From NCBI GenBank assembly GCA_910592005.1, contig CAJVPP010001361.1:1-20572 (forward strand): a stretch of 20,572 bases of DNA. Direction: 5' to 3'. Under the pieces are notes generated by a model. It was not told the origin of the DNA. It was given only the letters and a program-made list of their open reading frames with translations, and did not search any database. Position 1 is the stretch's first letter; each line of letters begins with the position of its first letter. The position numbers and the translations under genes are program-made. This document shows positions 11,309 to 20,572 of the stretch, one piece after another. The stretch comes from Funneliformis mosseae (lineage: Eukaryota; Glomeromycota; Glomeromycetes; Glomerales; Glomeraceae).

Positions 11309-11339
<31 letters not shown>

Positions 11340-11420
11340 ATTGCGCAAGGTTACGTTTTTTTTTTTAATTTAACAAAAAACGGTTTTCTCTCTCGTGTCT
11401 ATAATCTTTTTGTTACTTAC

Positions 11421-11491
11421 CGACGACTTAAATTCTTTCGCAATAGTTTTGTACTCCTCTCCTAACCATGGTGGGTTACCATACTTTTCCA
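11421..11491 (-). other. Possible isolated 71-bp exon (speculative)
   Basis: On the minus strand an acceptor-like TTTCTTTTTGAG ends at 11492. It is followed by 71 bases open in one frame, then by a perfect donor GTAAGT at 11420. The frame gives a hydrophilic peptide containing NPPWLGEEYKTIAKEF, which looks more protein-like than anything nearby. I found no neighbouring exon in either direction, and downstream sequence is homopolymer. A chance arrangement is more likely than a gene. Confidence 0.12.
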
Positions 11492-11984
11492 CTCAAAAAG
11501 AAATCCTCTCCTAAACTTAAAACCATATAGGCAATTAACAAACATGATTCAAAACACGTGCAAAATATGAATTCGACGAGGATAAATTAGTAAAAGTAAC
11601 AACCATCGAATTGCCTAATTAATCTTGATAATTAATGACCATTAACTGGTTAGTCTCGTTTCAATGATTGGTCTATTGGAATAACGTTTTGTTCTTGTGA
11701 ATGAAATATAATAAAAAAGAAAAAAAACGAGAAAAAAATTTTTCAATTAACTTTTCTTCATTATTTCATTGAGACGATTGGGTGATACATTTACCTTTAT
11801 TATTTCATCGAATATAAATTGCAGTTGATTGAAAACCATGTACCCATTTGCCCTTTTCATGTCCCTTGCATAAATTTATAAATTTACCGGGTTTCATTGG
11901 TACATGATTTCAATGATAAAATAAAAATATAAAAAATAAATAAATTGAAAAAACCTAATTTAAGAAAAAAATGGGAAAAACCTT

Positions 11985-12010
<26 letters not shown>
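11985..12010. repeat. Poly(A) tract, 26 bases
   Basis: Uninterrupted run of 26 A on the plus strand, with no recognisable element attached. Confidence 0.9.
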
Positions 12011-12015
<5 letters not shown>

Positions 12016-13530
12016 TCCCAAAATGCACGACATCAAGGGAAAAAATAAATAATAAAAAAGCAACTAATAAGATTACCCATCGAAATGTTTTTGTTTTTCC
12101 ACTGGTATAGAGACCAATTATGAGGTTTTCAACATTATATTTCAGCTGAATTTTAACTGCTTAATTCGTTACACCATAAAAAAAATGTAACCATAACCCT
12201 CAATATTTATTAAGGCTTCTACAAATTACCATATGTTGCCATCCATCAAAACTTGGTTAACTTTAAATAGAATTGAATAATTAGGTAGATAATTAATTCA
12301 TTATTAAATAATTATGATATAATGACATTTTCTTAAAAATTAAATTTATTCTTTAATTCGATTAGTAAAAATTTCAAAAAGAACAAAATCATATGATATT
12401 CGTTCAAATGACACTCTTTTAGATAACACCCTTTCCTTTTTAAATGACATGGGCATAATTCAGAACAATAACAAAAAACCATTTTAATAATGAACCCTTT
12501 TTTTGCTTTCTTAAAGTGCCTTGGATCAATTTAGGTTTAGTTAATTCATATCATAAAACAAGGAATGTTTGAAGTTCGAAAGGTACAACAATCACATGAC
12601 TATTTATATGTTCATTTACAGGTGAATCAGCTGATCTCTATTTGAAAAACAATACAGTATATCGTCCTTCACTTGTTCATACTCATTTCAAACAAAGTAA
12701 TCTACTTTAAAAGAACACAATTAAGGTTTTATGATAACTTTTTAAGGAAAACGGTAAAATTTAAATTAATTAACCGGCGAACGATTTATTTATTATAACT
12801 AAATATCGTAATGCTTTGGAAATTAAGATGAAATCAAATGATAGGAATCTTTAATACAAATTTTCTATAAATATATATCATTTGTCCCGACCTTATTTAA
12901 AAAGTTATTTCTTGAAAAATGTTAATAAAAAATATCAACTTTCTTAACCCTGACCAAAAAAAGTTATCCGATTATAAATTTAATATAATTAACTTTTTGA
13001 TTTTCTAATTGTCGAAACCAAAATGTTTTGTAACCTTTAATAATCTAGATATCGTAATAGCAAAAAAGATATAACTTATCATTGATATACTATTTATATA
13101 TCATCTAAAATAAATAATTTATAATATATTTAAAGATTACATAAAATAATTACTTAATACTTTTTTTACTCCTTTATATAAATAAATAACTACTCTTAAT
13201 AATCATTCATTTGTAATTAATTTATAAAATCTATTTGTATAAACTAAAATAAAGATAAATATTTTATAGTAAAAGGTTTGTTTAATTTATTATATTTTTA
13301 TAAATTATAAATACTTTGATAAATTTCTTTATTATTTATAATTATTTATTATAAAACTTTTTAATTATTAAAATTTTTTATTTAAATAATAATGTTTTAA
13401 ATTTTACTGTATTAGCATTACTATATTATAAAACTATATTATTTTAAAAATATAATTAAATAATATATAACTATTTTAATTATTATAAATAATTAAAATA
13501 TTTAATTTTTTAATAAATTTCTATATATAT

Positions 13531-13705
13531 TACAGTCAACTCTTATTATAATAAACCTTACGTTCTAGATCTCAACTTTATTATAAGGCTATAGTAAAGA
13601 TTTTAAGAGATTTAATTGACCAATTCGATATAACAAGAGTATTTTTATTATATTTGTTCAAAAAATTCATTATATCAAGAGTTTGCTATATTAAAAATTG
13701 ATGTA
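13531..13705 (+). mobile_element. MITE family 2, copy A (decayed), TA target site
   Basis: A 175-bp sequence that aligns along its whole length with 14218-14393. It begins TACAGTCAACTCTTATTATAA. Its right end is degraded relative to copy B by C-to-T and G-to-A changes plus one missing base. The central hairpin CTTTATTATA/TATAGTAAAG is still visible. There is no coding capacity. The TA ends fit the Tc1/mariner/pogo superfamily. Confidence 0.75.
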
Positions 13706-13891
13706 TATACTGATAAAATTCTTTTTAACATAAAATTTTATTTTAAGTAATTATATAATATTTTAATTATTTAAAACTTTATTATACAATTTAACAATGA
13801 TCTCATTCTGTATAAATTTAAATTATTATATTTATAGATTAAATTACTAAAATTTAAAAAAATAGATATTAATCATTATAATCTTATATAC

Positions 13892-14085
13892 TTAAGGTTG
13901 CCAAAATGTTTAAACCTCTAATTTTACTAATTTTTTACTAATATTTTGATATAGTTTACCATTTTTATAATTTTTATCTTATTCTGAATTTTGCAGATTT
14001 TAAATAAAATTTTAATATAATTTTATTAAATCTTTTACTATTTAAATAACTTGTAAAATCTCTAAATTTTATTAAATAACCTTAT
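13892..14085 (-). repeat. MITE-like family 1, copy 2 (inverted relative to the others)
   Basis: Read on the minus strand, this matches 19652-19887. Shared words in order are AAAATTTAGAGATTTT, TAGTAAAAGAT, AAAATTATATTAAAA, AACTATATCAAAA and TTAGTAAAAAATTAG. Its plus-strand left end CTTAAGGTTGCC and right end AACCTTAT form a short terminal inverted repeat. Noncoding. The ends are uncertain by a few bases. Confidence 0.55.
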
Positions 14086-14217
14086 ATATATATAACTTTA
14101 TTGATTTGAAATTCATATATTAACTAATAAATTTATTAAAAATTTATACATAAATATATTCAAATATTCAAAAAAATAATTAAATCATCTTAAAACTTTA
14201 TAAATAATATTATTAAC

Positions 14218-14393
14218 TACAGTCAACTCTTATTATAACGAATTCTATGTCTTAGATCTCAACTTCACTATAAGGCTATAGTGAAGATTTTAAGAGATTT
14301 GATTGGCCAATTCGCTATAACAAGAGTATTTTTATTATATTTGTTTAAAAAATTCGTTATATCAAGAGTTCGCTATATCAAGAGTTGACTGTA
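14218..14393 (+). mobile_element. MITE family 2, copy B (well preserved), TA target site
   Basis: A 176-bp element whose inverted ends TACAGTCAACTCTT and AGAGTTGACTGTA are flanked by TA. A 17-base unit like TTCGCTATAACAAGAGT occurs four times: inverted at 14226-14242, direct at 14311-14327, and as a tandem pair at 14353-14385. A perfect 10-bp stem with a 4-base loop lies in the middle (CTTCACTATA-AGGC-TATAGTGAAG). There is no open frame, so it depends on a transposase encoded elsewhere. The end sequence resembles pogo/Tigger-like termini, which is an impression only. Confidence 0.8.
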
Positions 14394-16499
14394 TAAAGTA
14401 GTATAAATATTAATTTATTATATTATAGATATAAAAATAAAATATCAAAAATATAATATTCTCATATTCATATTCTATTTAATAAATTCTCAAAGATAAT
14501 TCAAATACTTTATTAAAAATAAATATATTTAGATATATAATAAATTATATATAAATAAAAATTTTAAAATGAAAATCTTTCATTTTATTTATTATATTAT
14601 ATATAATTCTTTAGTATTTATTAATGAAAAAATTAAACTTTTCACAAATAAATACTTAAAGAAATATATTAAATTATTTTCTAATTCTACTTTAAGTAAT
14701 CATAAATAAAAAGAATTCTTTAATTTATTGCTATAAAAATATATTATATTTAATAATATAAATAAAACATATTACAATATAAAGTTAAAATAAATTGCCT
14801 TTAATATTAGTTCTTAATATTTCTAAAAAAAAGATAGATATCAGTATCCTAATATTATTATATAATTAATATAAAATAATTATAATAAAAAATATTATAC
14901 TAAAAAGTCAAAATTTATTATTTTATTTATTATTATTAAAACTATTATTTAATAAATATAATTATTAGTAATGGTAAATTTCGTATCTGTTAGAATAACT
15001 TATTTAATAGATAGTCTTAATAATTTTAACTTAAAAAAATATATCAATAATTTATATTATAAAAATGTTATATAATATCAATATTTAATAAATTTTTATC
15101 AGTAATTTTAGATTTATTTAACAATAAAACAATTGATTTTTCTAAGATTTATAATAAAATAATAAAGCATTTTAATTTATCTATACAATTCTTTTATAAT
15201 ATTTAATAAAATATGTTTTATTTTACAAGATATTTTTTTAAAATAGAAAATTATTTATATTTATCCTATTTCAAACTTATAAATTAAAATTGTAATATTA
15301 CTACAACTAGATTATTTAAAAATTATTAAAAATATTTTTTATTAAAATAATCACTAATTAGTTTTCTAAAACTTTAACTAAATATCACAACTTAAAAAAA
15401 AAATAATTTTATAATTCTTCCTAAAGTTTTATAAAATTTGTTTAAGATTTATGATTAAATTGATCTTAATAAATTATAATTAACTTTGAAAAAATTAAAA
15501 ATCCTTAAAAATTATATCAAATTAATTATTAATATTTTATAAATATAAAAAATACAATTTTTACTTAAATAATCTATCTAACTTTTATAATATTATAATT
15601 TAAGAAAAGTAAATATTACTCTTACTATGATATATATATTTTGAATTTATTTTTTATAAAATAATATTAATTATAATTGGATTTCTAATATTAATAATAG
15701 AACTTTATTTTCTTTTTTTAAATACATTACCTAAAAATATGTTTACATAATTTTTAAAAAGTAATTTATTATTATTTTTCTAATAAAATTTTAATATCTG
15801 ATTAGTTAACTATTATTAGTGATATATACTTTTATTCTTTAAAATATACTATTAATTAATTTTAGATAAATTTCTTATAAAAATTTTTTTATTTTTCTTT
15901 TAATAATATTTTTAAATCTTTAAATTTTTAAGAAAATATAAATAATAATATAATAAATATTTAAAATAATTCTAAAATTACTTAATAAGATTTAAATTTA
16001 AAAATTAAATAAGCTATAAAGGGTGAACAAAAGTTTTCAGACACTTTTTCATCAAATATAAAACTGATAATTCTTTAGCATTAATAGTAAAATTCTAATA
16101 TTATTTTATTTAAAATTGGTTAAAGCATACAATTCATATTAAGCTTTTAATACTTGGTTTGACCTCCCTTTGTTGCAATCTTAACCTGAATTTACTATAG
16201 TATGCTATCAACTAAATTTTTAATAGTATGCATCAGAATTTCTCACTATGTCTTTTTAACATATCGGTTAAGATTAGCAAGATTGATAGTAGTTTTTTAT
16301 ATGCACAAATGTTTTTTTAATCTCAGTCCATAAATTTTCAATTGGATTAAGGTCAGAACTTTAGGCTGATCAAGTTAATGTAAGAAAATCATTTTTTGCC
16401 TAAAAATTCATTGCAACTTTTGATTTGTGCAGATAGGCATTATTTTCTTGAAACTAGCTATCATTATTGAGAAATATTTGTCTTATAGCTAGCATTATA

Positions 16500-17115
16500 T
16501 ATAGACCCCTGCCAAAGTTTCTGAATGTCATCTTTTAGACTTTTTCATACTAATTACATCAAGTAACTGTATAAAATTGTGGCTATATAATATTTTAGCT
16601 ATTATTTATTTAAATCAAACTAAATAAATACATGTTTGTTTATTTATTTTGATTTTAGTTCAAAATAAAATTTTATCTTTTTAAAACAACAAAAAATGTT
16701 TAAAGAATTAACAATAAAATAACTCAGTAGCATAATTTTTTGCTGTTAATGCGGCGATAGTTATCAAATTATTATTAAAACTATTTATTGAGAATCTATA
16801 AGCTGAAGTCAAGAAGAGCATCTGTAAAGGAAAAAATTACCTTCTAACCTTGCTCAACTCAATCAAAATGTTATAAGGGTATAAAAATAATTTTTGATAC
16901 AAAATATCAAAAATTTGGTTGATAATATATCACAGCAAATTTGGGCTGTGATTGAAACAAATGGAGGCCTGACTAAGTACTAAATATTTAGTATTAAATG
17001 TGTAATATATCATACTTTAGTAAATATTTTAATAAATATTTTTTAATAAAATTTAAAAATTCCAAGTTTTATATTGAGTCAAAATATGTCTGAAGACTTT
17101 TGGCGGAAGTCTATA
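16500..17115 (+). mobile_element. Nested Tc1-like element, second family, internally deleted
   Basis: The left end TATAGACCCCTGCCAAAG and the right end, reverse-complemented, TATAGACTTCCGCCAAAAG are inverted repeats at a TA site. They differ from the ends of the host element, so this is another family. It lies inside the host transposase, between the middle block ending ILHKY and the block IRQIFLNND, and in the opposite orientation. Its own plus-strand transposase has lost the centre (pseudogene 16696-16983). The exact ends may shift by two bases because the terminus is TATA. Confidence 0.82.
16696..16983 (+). pseudogene. Tc1-like transposase remnant with the central region deleted
   Basis: The frame starts MFKELTIK and continues through CGDSYQIIIKTIY, which matches the N-terminal helix-turn-helix of Tc1 transposases. 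At about 16781-16791 it jumps directly to IENL-AEVKKSI, the segment just after the last catalytic Glu. After a frameshift it ends in QIWAVIETNGGLTKY and TAA (16981-16983). Both start and stop survive while the catalytic core is gone. Several stops are present. Confidence 0.8.
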
Positions 17116-17983
17116 TTTATGAAGAATGGTAATATGTGATTCACCATTTGCTATTCTAGATAATGCAACAATTGGTCCTTTTCTCTTTTGAGAAAAATAG
17201 CTCTAATACATACAGCTTAGACTATACTTTACTGTGGCTGATATATAGAATAAAGTCTACTCATCTGCTAGTTCTCGTCAAACCCTGCTATTGTGACTTT
17301 GTTAAAATTGAGAGAAGATTGATTCATCACTTCATATGACCTTTGACCAATTCTCTTTTGTCTAACTTTAGTATTCTAAATACTATGCGAGACATGTCTC
17401 TATGTTCACTAGTGAAATTAAAGGTTTTCTTTGTGCAATACAATTTCTTAATACAGTTGAATAGAGAACTTGTCTAATAGTTTGGATTGAAATATCTTGC
17501 TAAACTTTTTTTCCAAAGTTGCTGCACTCCAGCAGTACAGAGATAATGATTTTTAGTTTTATTATTTGTAATGATTTATTTAAAGCGATTATATTGAGAA
17601 ATTATAATCAAAGATAGTTGTTTAAAGTGTGGCATTGATTCAGTCAATCTTGTAATACTAGAGCTTTTTAATGTATCACAAACAGTTAATTTTTCACAGT
17701 TAATGATCTTTACAATAGTCTAGTAACTATCATCACATTAGTAGCAGTAAAATATGACTCCACATTGTTCTTTAGTTAATTCTTTATTTTGTTCCATTAT
17801 TTTTCGATTTGGTAGAGATTAAATGATATAAATTAAATAACAAAAATAACACAAATTTTTTATTTGATTATATAAATAAATAATTGATGATCATATGATC
17901 GCAATATGATATCACAATTATATAACAAAAATTTTTAAATCGCATTTATAAAGGTGTTCAGAAACTTTTGTCCACCCTCTGTA

Positions 17984-18881
17984 ATTAATTAACATTATGT
18001 AAATAAGTGTATTATTATATTAAAATTTGTAAGATCTGAAATAATAAATGACAATAGATTATTATCTAAATTTTTATATAATCATAATAATTGATTATTC
18101 CTTCTATTTTTACTAAAAACCTAATCCTTTACTAAAAAATATTCCTAAATCATAACTTTTCATTATTATGTTTAATAGATAGATTCAAGTTTTTAATATT
18201 AAAATAAATACTTGATTTATATTAAATCTAAGAAAACTATCATTACAAAAAAGAGTAAACTTTGATTTATCATCATATATAATATTTCTTTATTGTTACA
18301 TTGTTTAATTTATTCTTTTAAATACTATTTTAACTATTTTTAACATTGATTTTTATTTAAAAATAGTTTTTTTGCAGCTCAGTAGAAGTTGTATTTAATT
18401 TGATACAAATTCTTTTAAATTGTTTTAATACAAATATTTTGACTAATTGTTGCTAAAAATTTCTTTTATATCATATCAGCTAAGCTTTATTATTTTTATT
18501 AATAATTTTTTTAAAATTTTATGATTTTTATTATCAAATAATAGAAGCTAATTACTTTTTTTTTGCTTAACATATCATCTAAATCTTTATGTCATAAATT
18601 ATTGTTTTAATTATAGACTCTAGCCAATTTATAATTCTAATAATATCAGATATTTTATGGTTATTTTTATATAATCTAAATATTTGTGCTTATTTAATAA
18701 TAGTAAGTTTAGGATTTTTATTCATTATATTATAAATAAATTATCAGATAAATATTAGTACTGTAATATTTATTTATAATTTTAATTTATTTTTATTTTA
18801 TATATGTAATAATAATAAATAAACATATAAATAAGAAATAAGATTTTCTATTGATAGCAAAATAAATTTATTTTTATTATA
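17984..18881. other. AT-rich spacer between Tc1-like elements, no gene
   Basis: Very AT-rich with stops in all frames. No terminal inverted repeat pair or coding remnant could be recognised. It is probably older decayed repeat sequence. Confidence 0.5.
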
Positions 18882-19488
18882 TACAGAGAGTAGACAAAAA
18901 TATTCACACACTTTTCTACTCAATATAAAACTTAAAATATTTTTACAATAACAATAAAAAGTCAATTAATTTTTATTTAAAGCCAATTAATATCTACATT
19001 TTGTACTAAATAACTAGTACTTAGTTAGATCACCATTTATCGCAATAATCACTTAAATTCATTGTGATATACTATTGACTAGATTTTCGATAGTATGCTT
19101 TAGAATTTTCTGCCATGCCTTTTTAATATATCAGTTAAGATTAGCAAGATTAGATAGAGGTTTTTTATAAGCTTAGATGCTTTTCTTGACTTCAGCCCAA
19201 ATATTTCAATTGAATTAAAATCAGGAATTTGACTGGCTAAAATAATGTACGAAAATTATTTTTCACTTGAAAAATTATTGGTTAATTCTTTGGTTTTTAC
19301 CATTTTTTTTTAGATTTTCAGAGAAGAAAAATTTATTAAAAAAAATAAATTTGTTATTCTTTTATTTTTATAATATAAGTAAACACTTAAGTGTTATGTA
19401 AATGCAATTTGCTATTGTGATCATATGAATTTACTAGTATTAATTCATGTTTATAGAGGTGTGCAGATACTTTTGTCCACCCTTTGTA
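18882..19488 (-). mobile_element. Tc1-like internal-deletion derivative (same family as 16015-17983)
   Basis: The left end TACAGAGAGTAGACAAAAA and the right end, reverse-complemented, TACAAAGGGTGGACAAAAG match the ends of the larger element, with TA on both sides. At 607 bp it is less than half the size of a complete element. It keeps the start and the C-terminal third of a minus-strand transposase, but not its catalytic centre. It could have moved only with transposase supplied from elsewhere. Confidence 0.85.
19014..19303 (-). pseudogene. Tc1-like transposase remnant with the central region deleted
   Basis: ATG 19303 opens MVKTKELT. The sequence then passes straight into a segment equivalent to the region before the last catalytic Glu, readable as ASQIPDFNSIEIFGLKSRK (about 19250-19190). 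It ends in GDLTKY and TAG (19016-19014), after frame damage. The two catalytic Asp regions are absent. The junction lies at a different place from the nested copy at 16696-16983, so the two deletions are independent. Confidence 0.78.
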
Positions 19489-19651
19489 TATAGATTTTAA
19501 ATAAAAATCCAAAATACTGATCATACAAACTTATTTTCAAATAGTGTAAATATTGATATTAAGTTTTATAAATAATTTAAACTAAATAACTAATTCAAAA
19601 AAAAATTTAGAAAAAATTTTAGTTATTACTAATGAATTTTAAATAGTATAA

Positions 19652-19887
19652 TTAAGGTTGCTGAATAAAACTTAGAGATTTTGTAAGTCATCTAAATGGT
19701 AAAAGATAAAATTTAGCAAAATTATATTAAAACCTTATTAATAAATCTACGAAATTCTAAAAAAGGTAAAACTATATCAAAGCTTATAAAAATGTGAAAC
19801 TATATCAAAACCTTAGTAAAAAATTAGCAAAACTATAGTTTAAATATTTTGCTAAATATAAAATGAGTTTAAATAAGCAATCTTAAG
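19652..19887 (+). repeat. MITE-like family 1, copy 3 (best preserved)
   Basis: The ends TAAGGTTGCT (from 19653) and AGCAATCTTA form a 10-base inverted repeat with one mismatch. The interior matches 550-749 on the same strand and 13892-14085 on the opposite strand. Inside, the phrase AAACTATATCAAA recurs, suggesting an internal tandem duplication. No coding capacity, and the superfamily cannot be assigned. Confidence 0.55.
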
Positions 19888-20447
19888 TATAATTAATATA
19901 ATTATAATCTATATAAACTACAAATTATATTACTTATAATTCACTTAAATTTATGCAGAATTTATAAATTATATATATCTATAATATACAAAGTTTACAA
20001 TCTATATATACTTTGAGATATATAAAGTTTATAAATTATGTATACTTTATAATATATAGAATTTATAAATTATGCATATTTATATCTTTATAATAAGATA
20101 TATATTATATACAAATTTTATATTTTATGTGTATTTTAAGATATATGAAATATATATTACTATATATAATTTTAGTATATAGTATTTTATTTTTTTTGAT
20201 AATATAAATAAAAGTTTAATAGAATATTAAATCTTTTTATATTATATAAATATATTTGATTATATTTATTATATAAAATTATTAATACTTATTTTAAAGT
20301 ATAAATTTTTAAATAGTTTATTGCTAAAATTTTATTTATATTAAGAATAATATATCAAAAGGTTAATATTCATTATCTTAAAATAATTCAATCATATATG
20401 TAATATGATTTAAAATAAAAATTTAAATATTTTAAAATATTATTATA
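19888..20447. other. AT-rich block, no gene
   Basis: Almost only A and T, with several ATATATA-like words and imperfect repeats of TTTATAAATTATG(T/C)ATA around 19960-20070. No coding segment or transposon end was recognised. Confidence 0.5.
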
Positions 20448-20572
20448 TACAGTGGCTACCAAAAGAAACGTAAGTGTGATTGGTTACCTTTGAATAGCTA
20501 TAACTCATCAACCACAAATGCTAGAAACATGATCTTGTACTTGTTTTAAAGCCCAAATCTTGAAGGATATCC
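20448..20572. mobile_element. Probable transposon end at right edge (partial)
   Basis: Composition changes abruptly at 20448, where TA is followed by CAGTGGCTACCAAAAG and then by balanced sequence to the window end. A TA dinucleotide followed by CAGT, at the border between decayed and fresh sequence, is what the terminus of a Tc1/mariner-type element would look like. The other end is outside the window, and no coding part is visible yet. Confidence 0.45.

Larger units (their letters stand above)
5868..13090. other. Long upstream intergenic region, no convincing gene
   Basis: About 7.2 kb of moderately AT-rich DNA with many homopolymers. All open frames are short or consist of translated A/T runs. 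A slightly GC-richer patch sits at 7021-7260 (C-runs, GGGGTGGGGG), and another balanced patch at about 8840-9020. Neither shows a coding pattern. The region may hold upstream control sequence of the zinc-finger gene, a noncoding transcript, or an unseen gene with very short exons. Small candidate features are listed separately. Confidence 0.45.
13091..16014. other. Extremely AT-rich block, no gene
   Basis: Composition shifts at about 13090 to almost pure A and T, and no coding segment is visible on either strand. Recognisable inside are two MITE copies of one family (13531-13705, 14218-14393) and one copy of another (13892-14085). The remainder is probably older transposon DNA decayed beyond recognition. 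Confidence 0.6.
16147..17797 (-). pseudogene. Tc1-like DD34E transposase pseudogene, interrupted by a nested element
   Basis: The start ATG 17797 opens MEQNKELTKEQCG, the usual N-terminal helix-turn-helix beginning, followed by TAA and TAG stops. A middle part shows QKRKGPIVAL. The second catalytic region, FQENNA at about 16453-16436, has Asn where the family has Asp (codon 16444-16442). Exactly 34 codons later comes the Glu in DLNPIENLWTEIKK (16354-16313). The end, after a frameshift near 16300, is ATKGGQTKY before a stop at 16147. The in-frame stops at positions where relatives have Trp or Gln fit C-to-T or G-to-A mutation. The frame is 1651 nt long, or 1035 nt (345 codons) without the 616-bp insertion. 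It cannot make an active enzyme. Confidence 0.88.
16015..17983 (-). mobile_element. Tc1/mariner-like transposon with a nested insertion
   Basis: The left end reads TATAAAGGGTGAACAAAAG, and the right end, reverse-complemented, reads TACAGAGGGTGGACAAAAG. Both are flanked by the TA dinucleotide used by this superfamily. Between them lies a broken transposase on the minus strand (17797 to 16147). A second Tc1-like element (16500-17115) sits inside. Without that insert the element would be about 1.35 kb, normal for Tc1. A 607-bp relative with the same ends is at 18882-19488. Not autonomous. Confidence 0.88.

Noticed and set aside
13091..20447. CRISPR-like or regulatory arrays in the AT-rich block
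   Set aside because: The repeated words are parts of transposon ends or simple AT sequence, with no regular spacing and no unique spacers.

Overview
The window looks like nuclear DNA of a very AT-rich eukaryote, most probably a fungus. The reasons are a gene with a GT-AG intron, no bacterial operon structure, long A and T homopolymers, and decayed Tc1/mariner elements with TA target sites. Alternating gene islands and nearly pure AT blocks, plus the style of the Tc1-like transposases, remind me most of arbuscular mycorrhizal fungi (Rhizophagus type). That assignment is an inference from memory.

Layout. A less AT-rich island (about 1557-13090) lies between two extremely AT-rich blocks (236-1556 and about 13091-20447). 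The island holds one gene I can defend. It is on the minus strand (5167 to 3126), has two coding exons joined by an 83-bp intron, and encodes a 652-residue tandem CCCH zinc-finger protein of the TTP/TIS11/Zfs1/Cth2 family, predicted to bind AU-rich mRNA and promote its decay. Upstream of it are a candidate 601-bp leader intron and a TATA-like promoter. Downstream are a polyadenylation-signal candidate and AU-rich and Pumilio-like motifs. About 7 kb further upstream (5870-13090) shows no convincing gene, only homopolymer runs, T-run/A-run junctions and an ATT-rich microsatellite.

The right-hand AT block is a transposon graveyard that can still be read. A Tc1-like element (16015-17983) carries a broken DD34E transposase on the minus strand. 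A second Tc1-like element of another family (16500-17115) is inserted inside it in the opposite orientation; subtracting it leaves a host frame of about 345 codons, the usual size for a Tc1 transposase. A third copy (18882-19488) belongs to the first family. Both the nested copy and this third copy are about 610-bp internal-deletion derivatives that keep both termini, the start and the C-terminal end of the transposase. Two related 175-bp MITE copies (13531-13705 and 14218-14393) differ almost only by transitions. A second MITE-like family appears three times (550-749, 13892-14085 and 19652-19887). Both window edges run into more GC-balanced repeat-like DNA.

Overall, the window shows one post-transcriptional regulator gene in an island flanked by transposon-derived DNA decaying by C-to-T type mutation.
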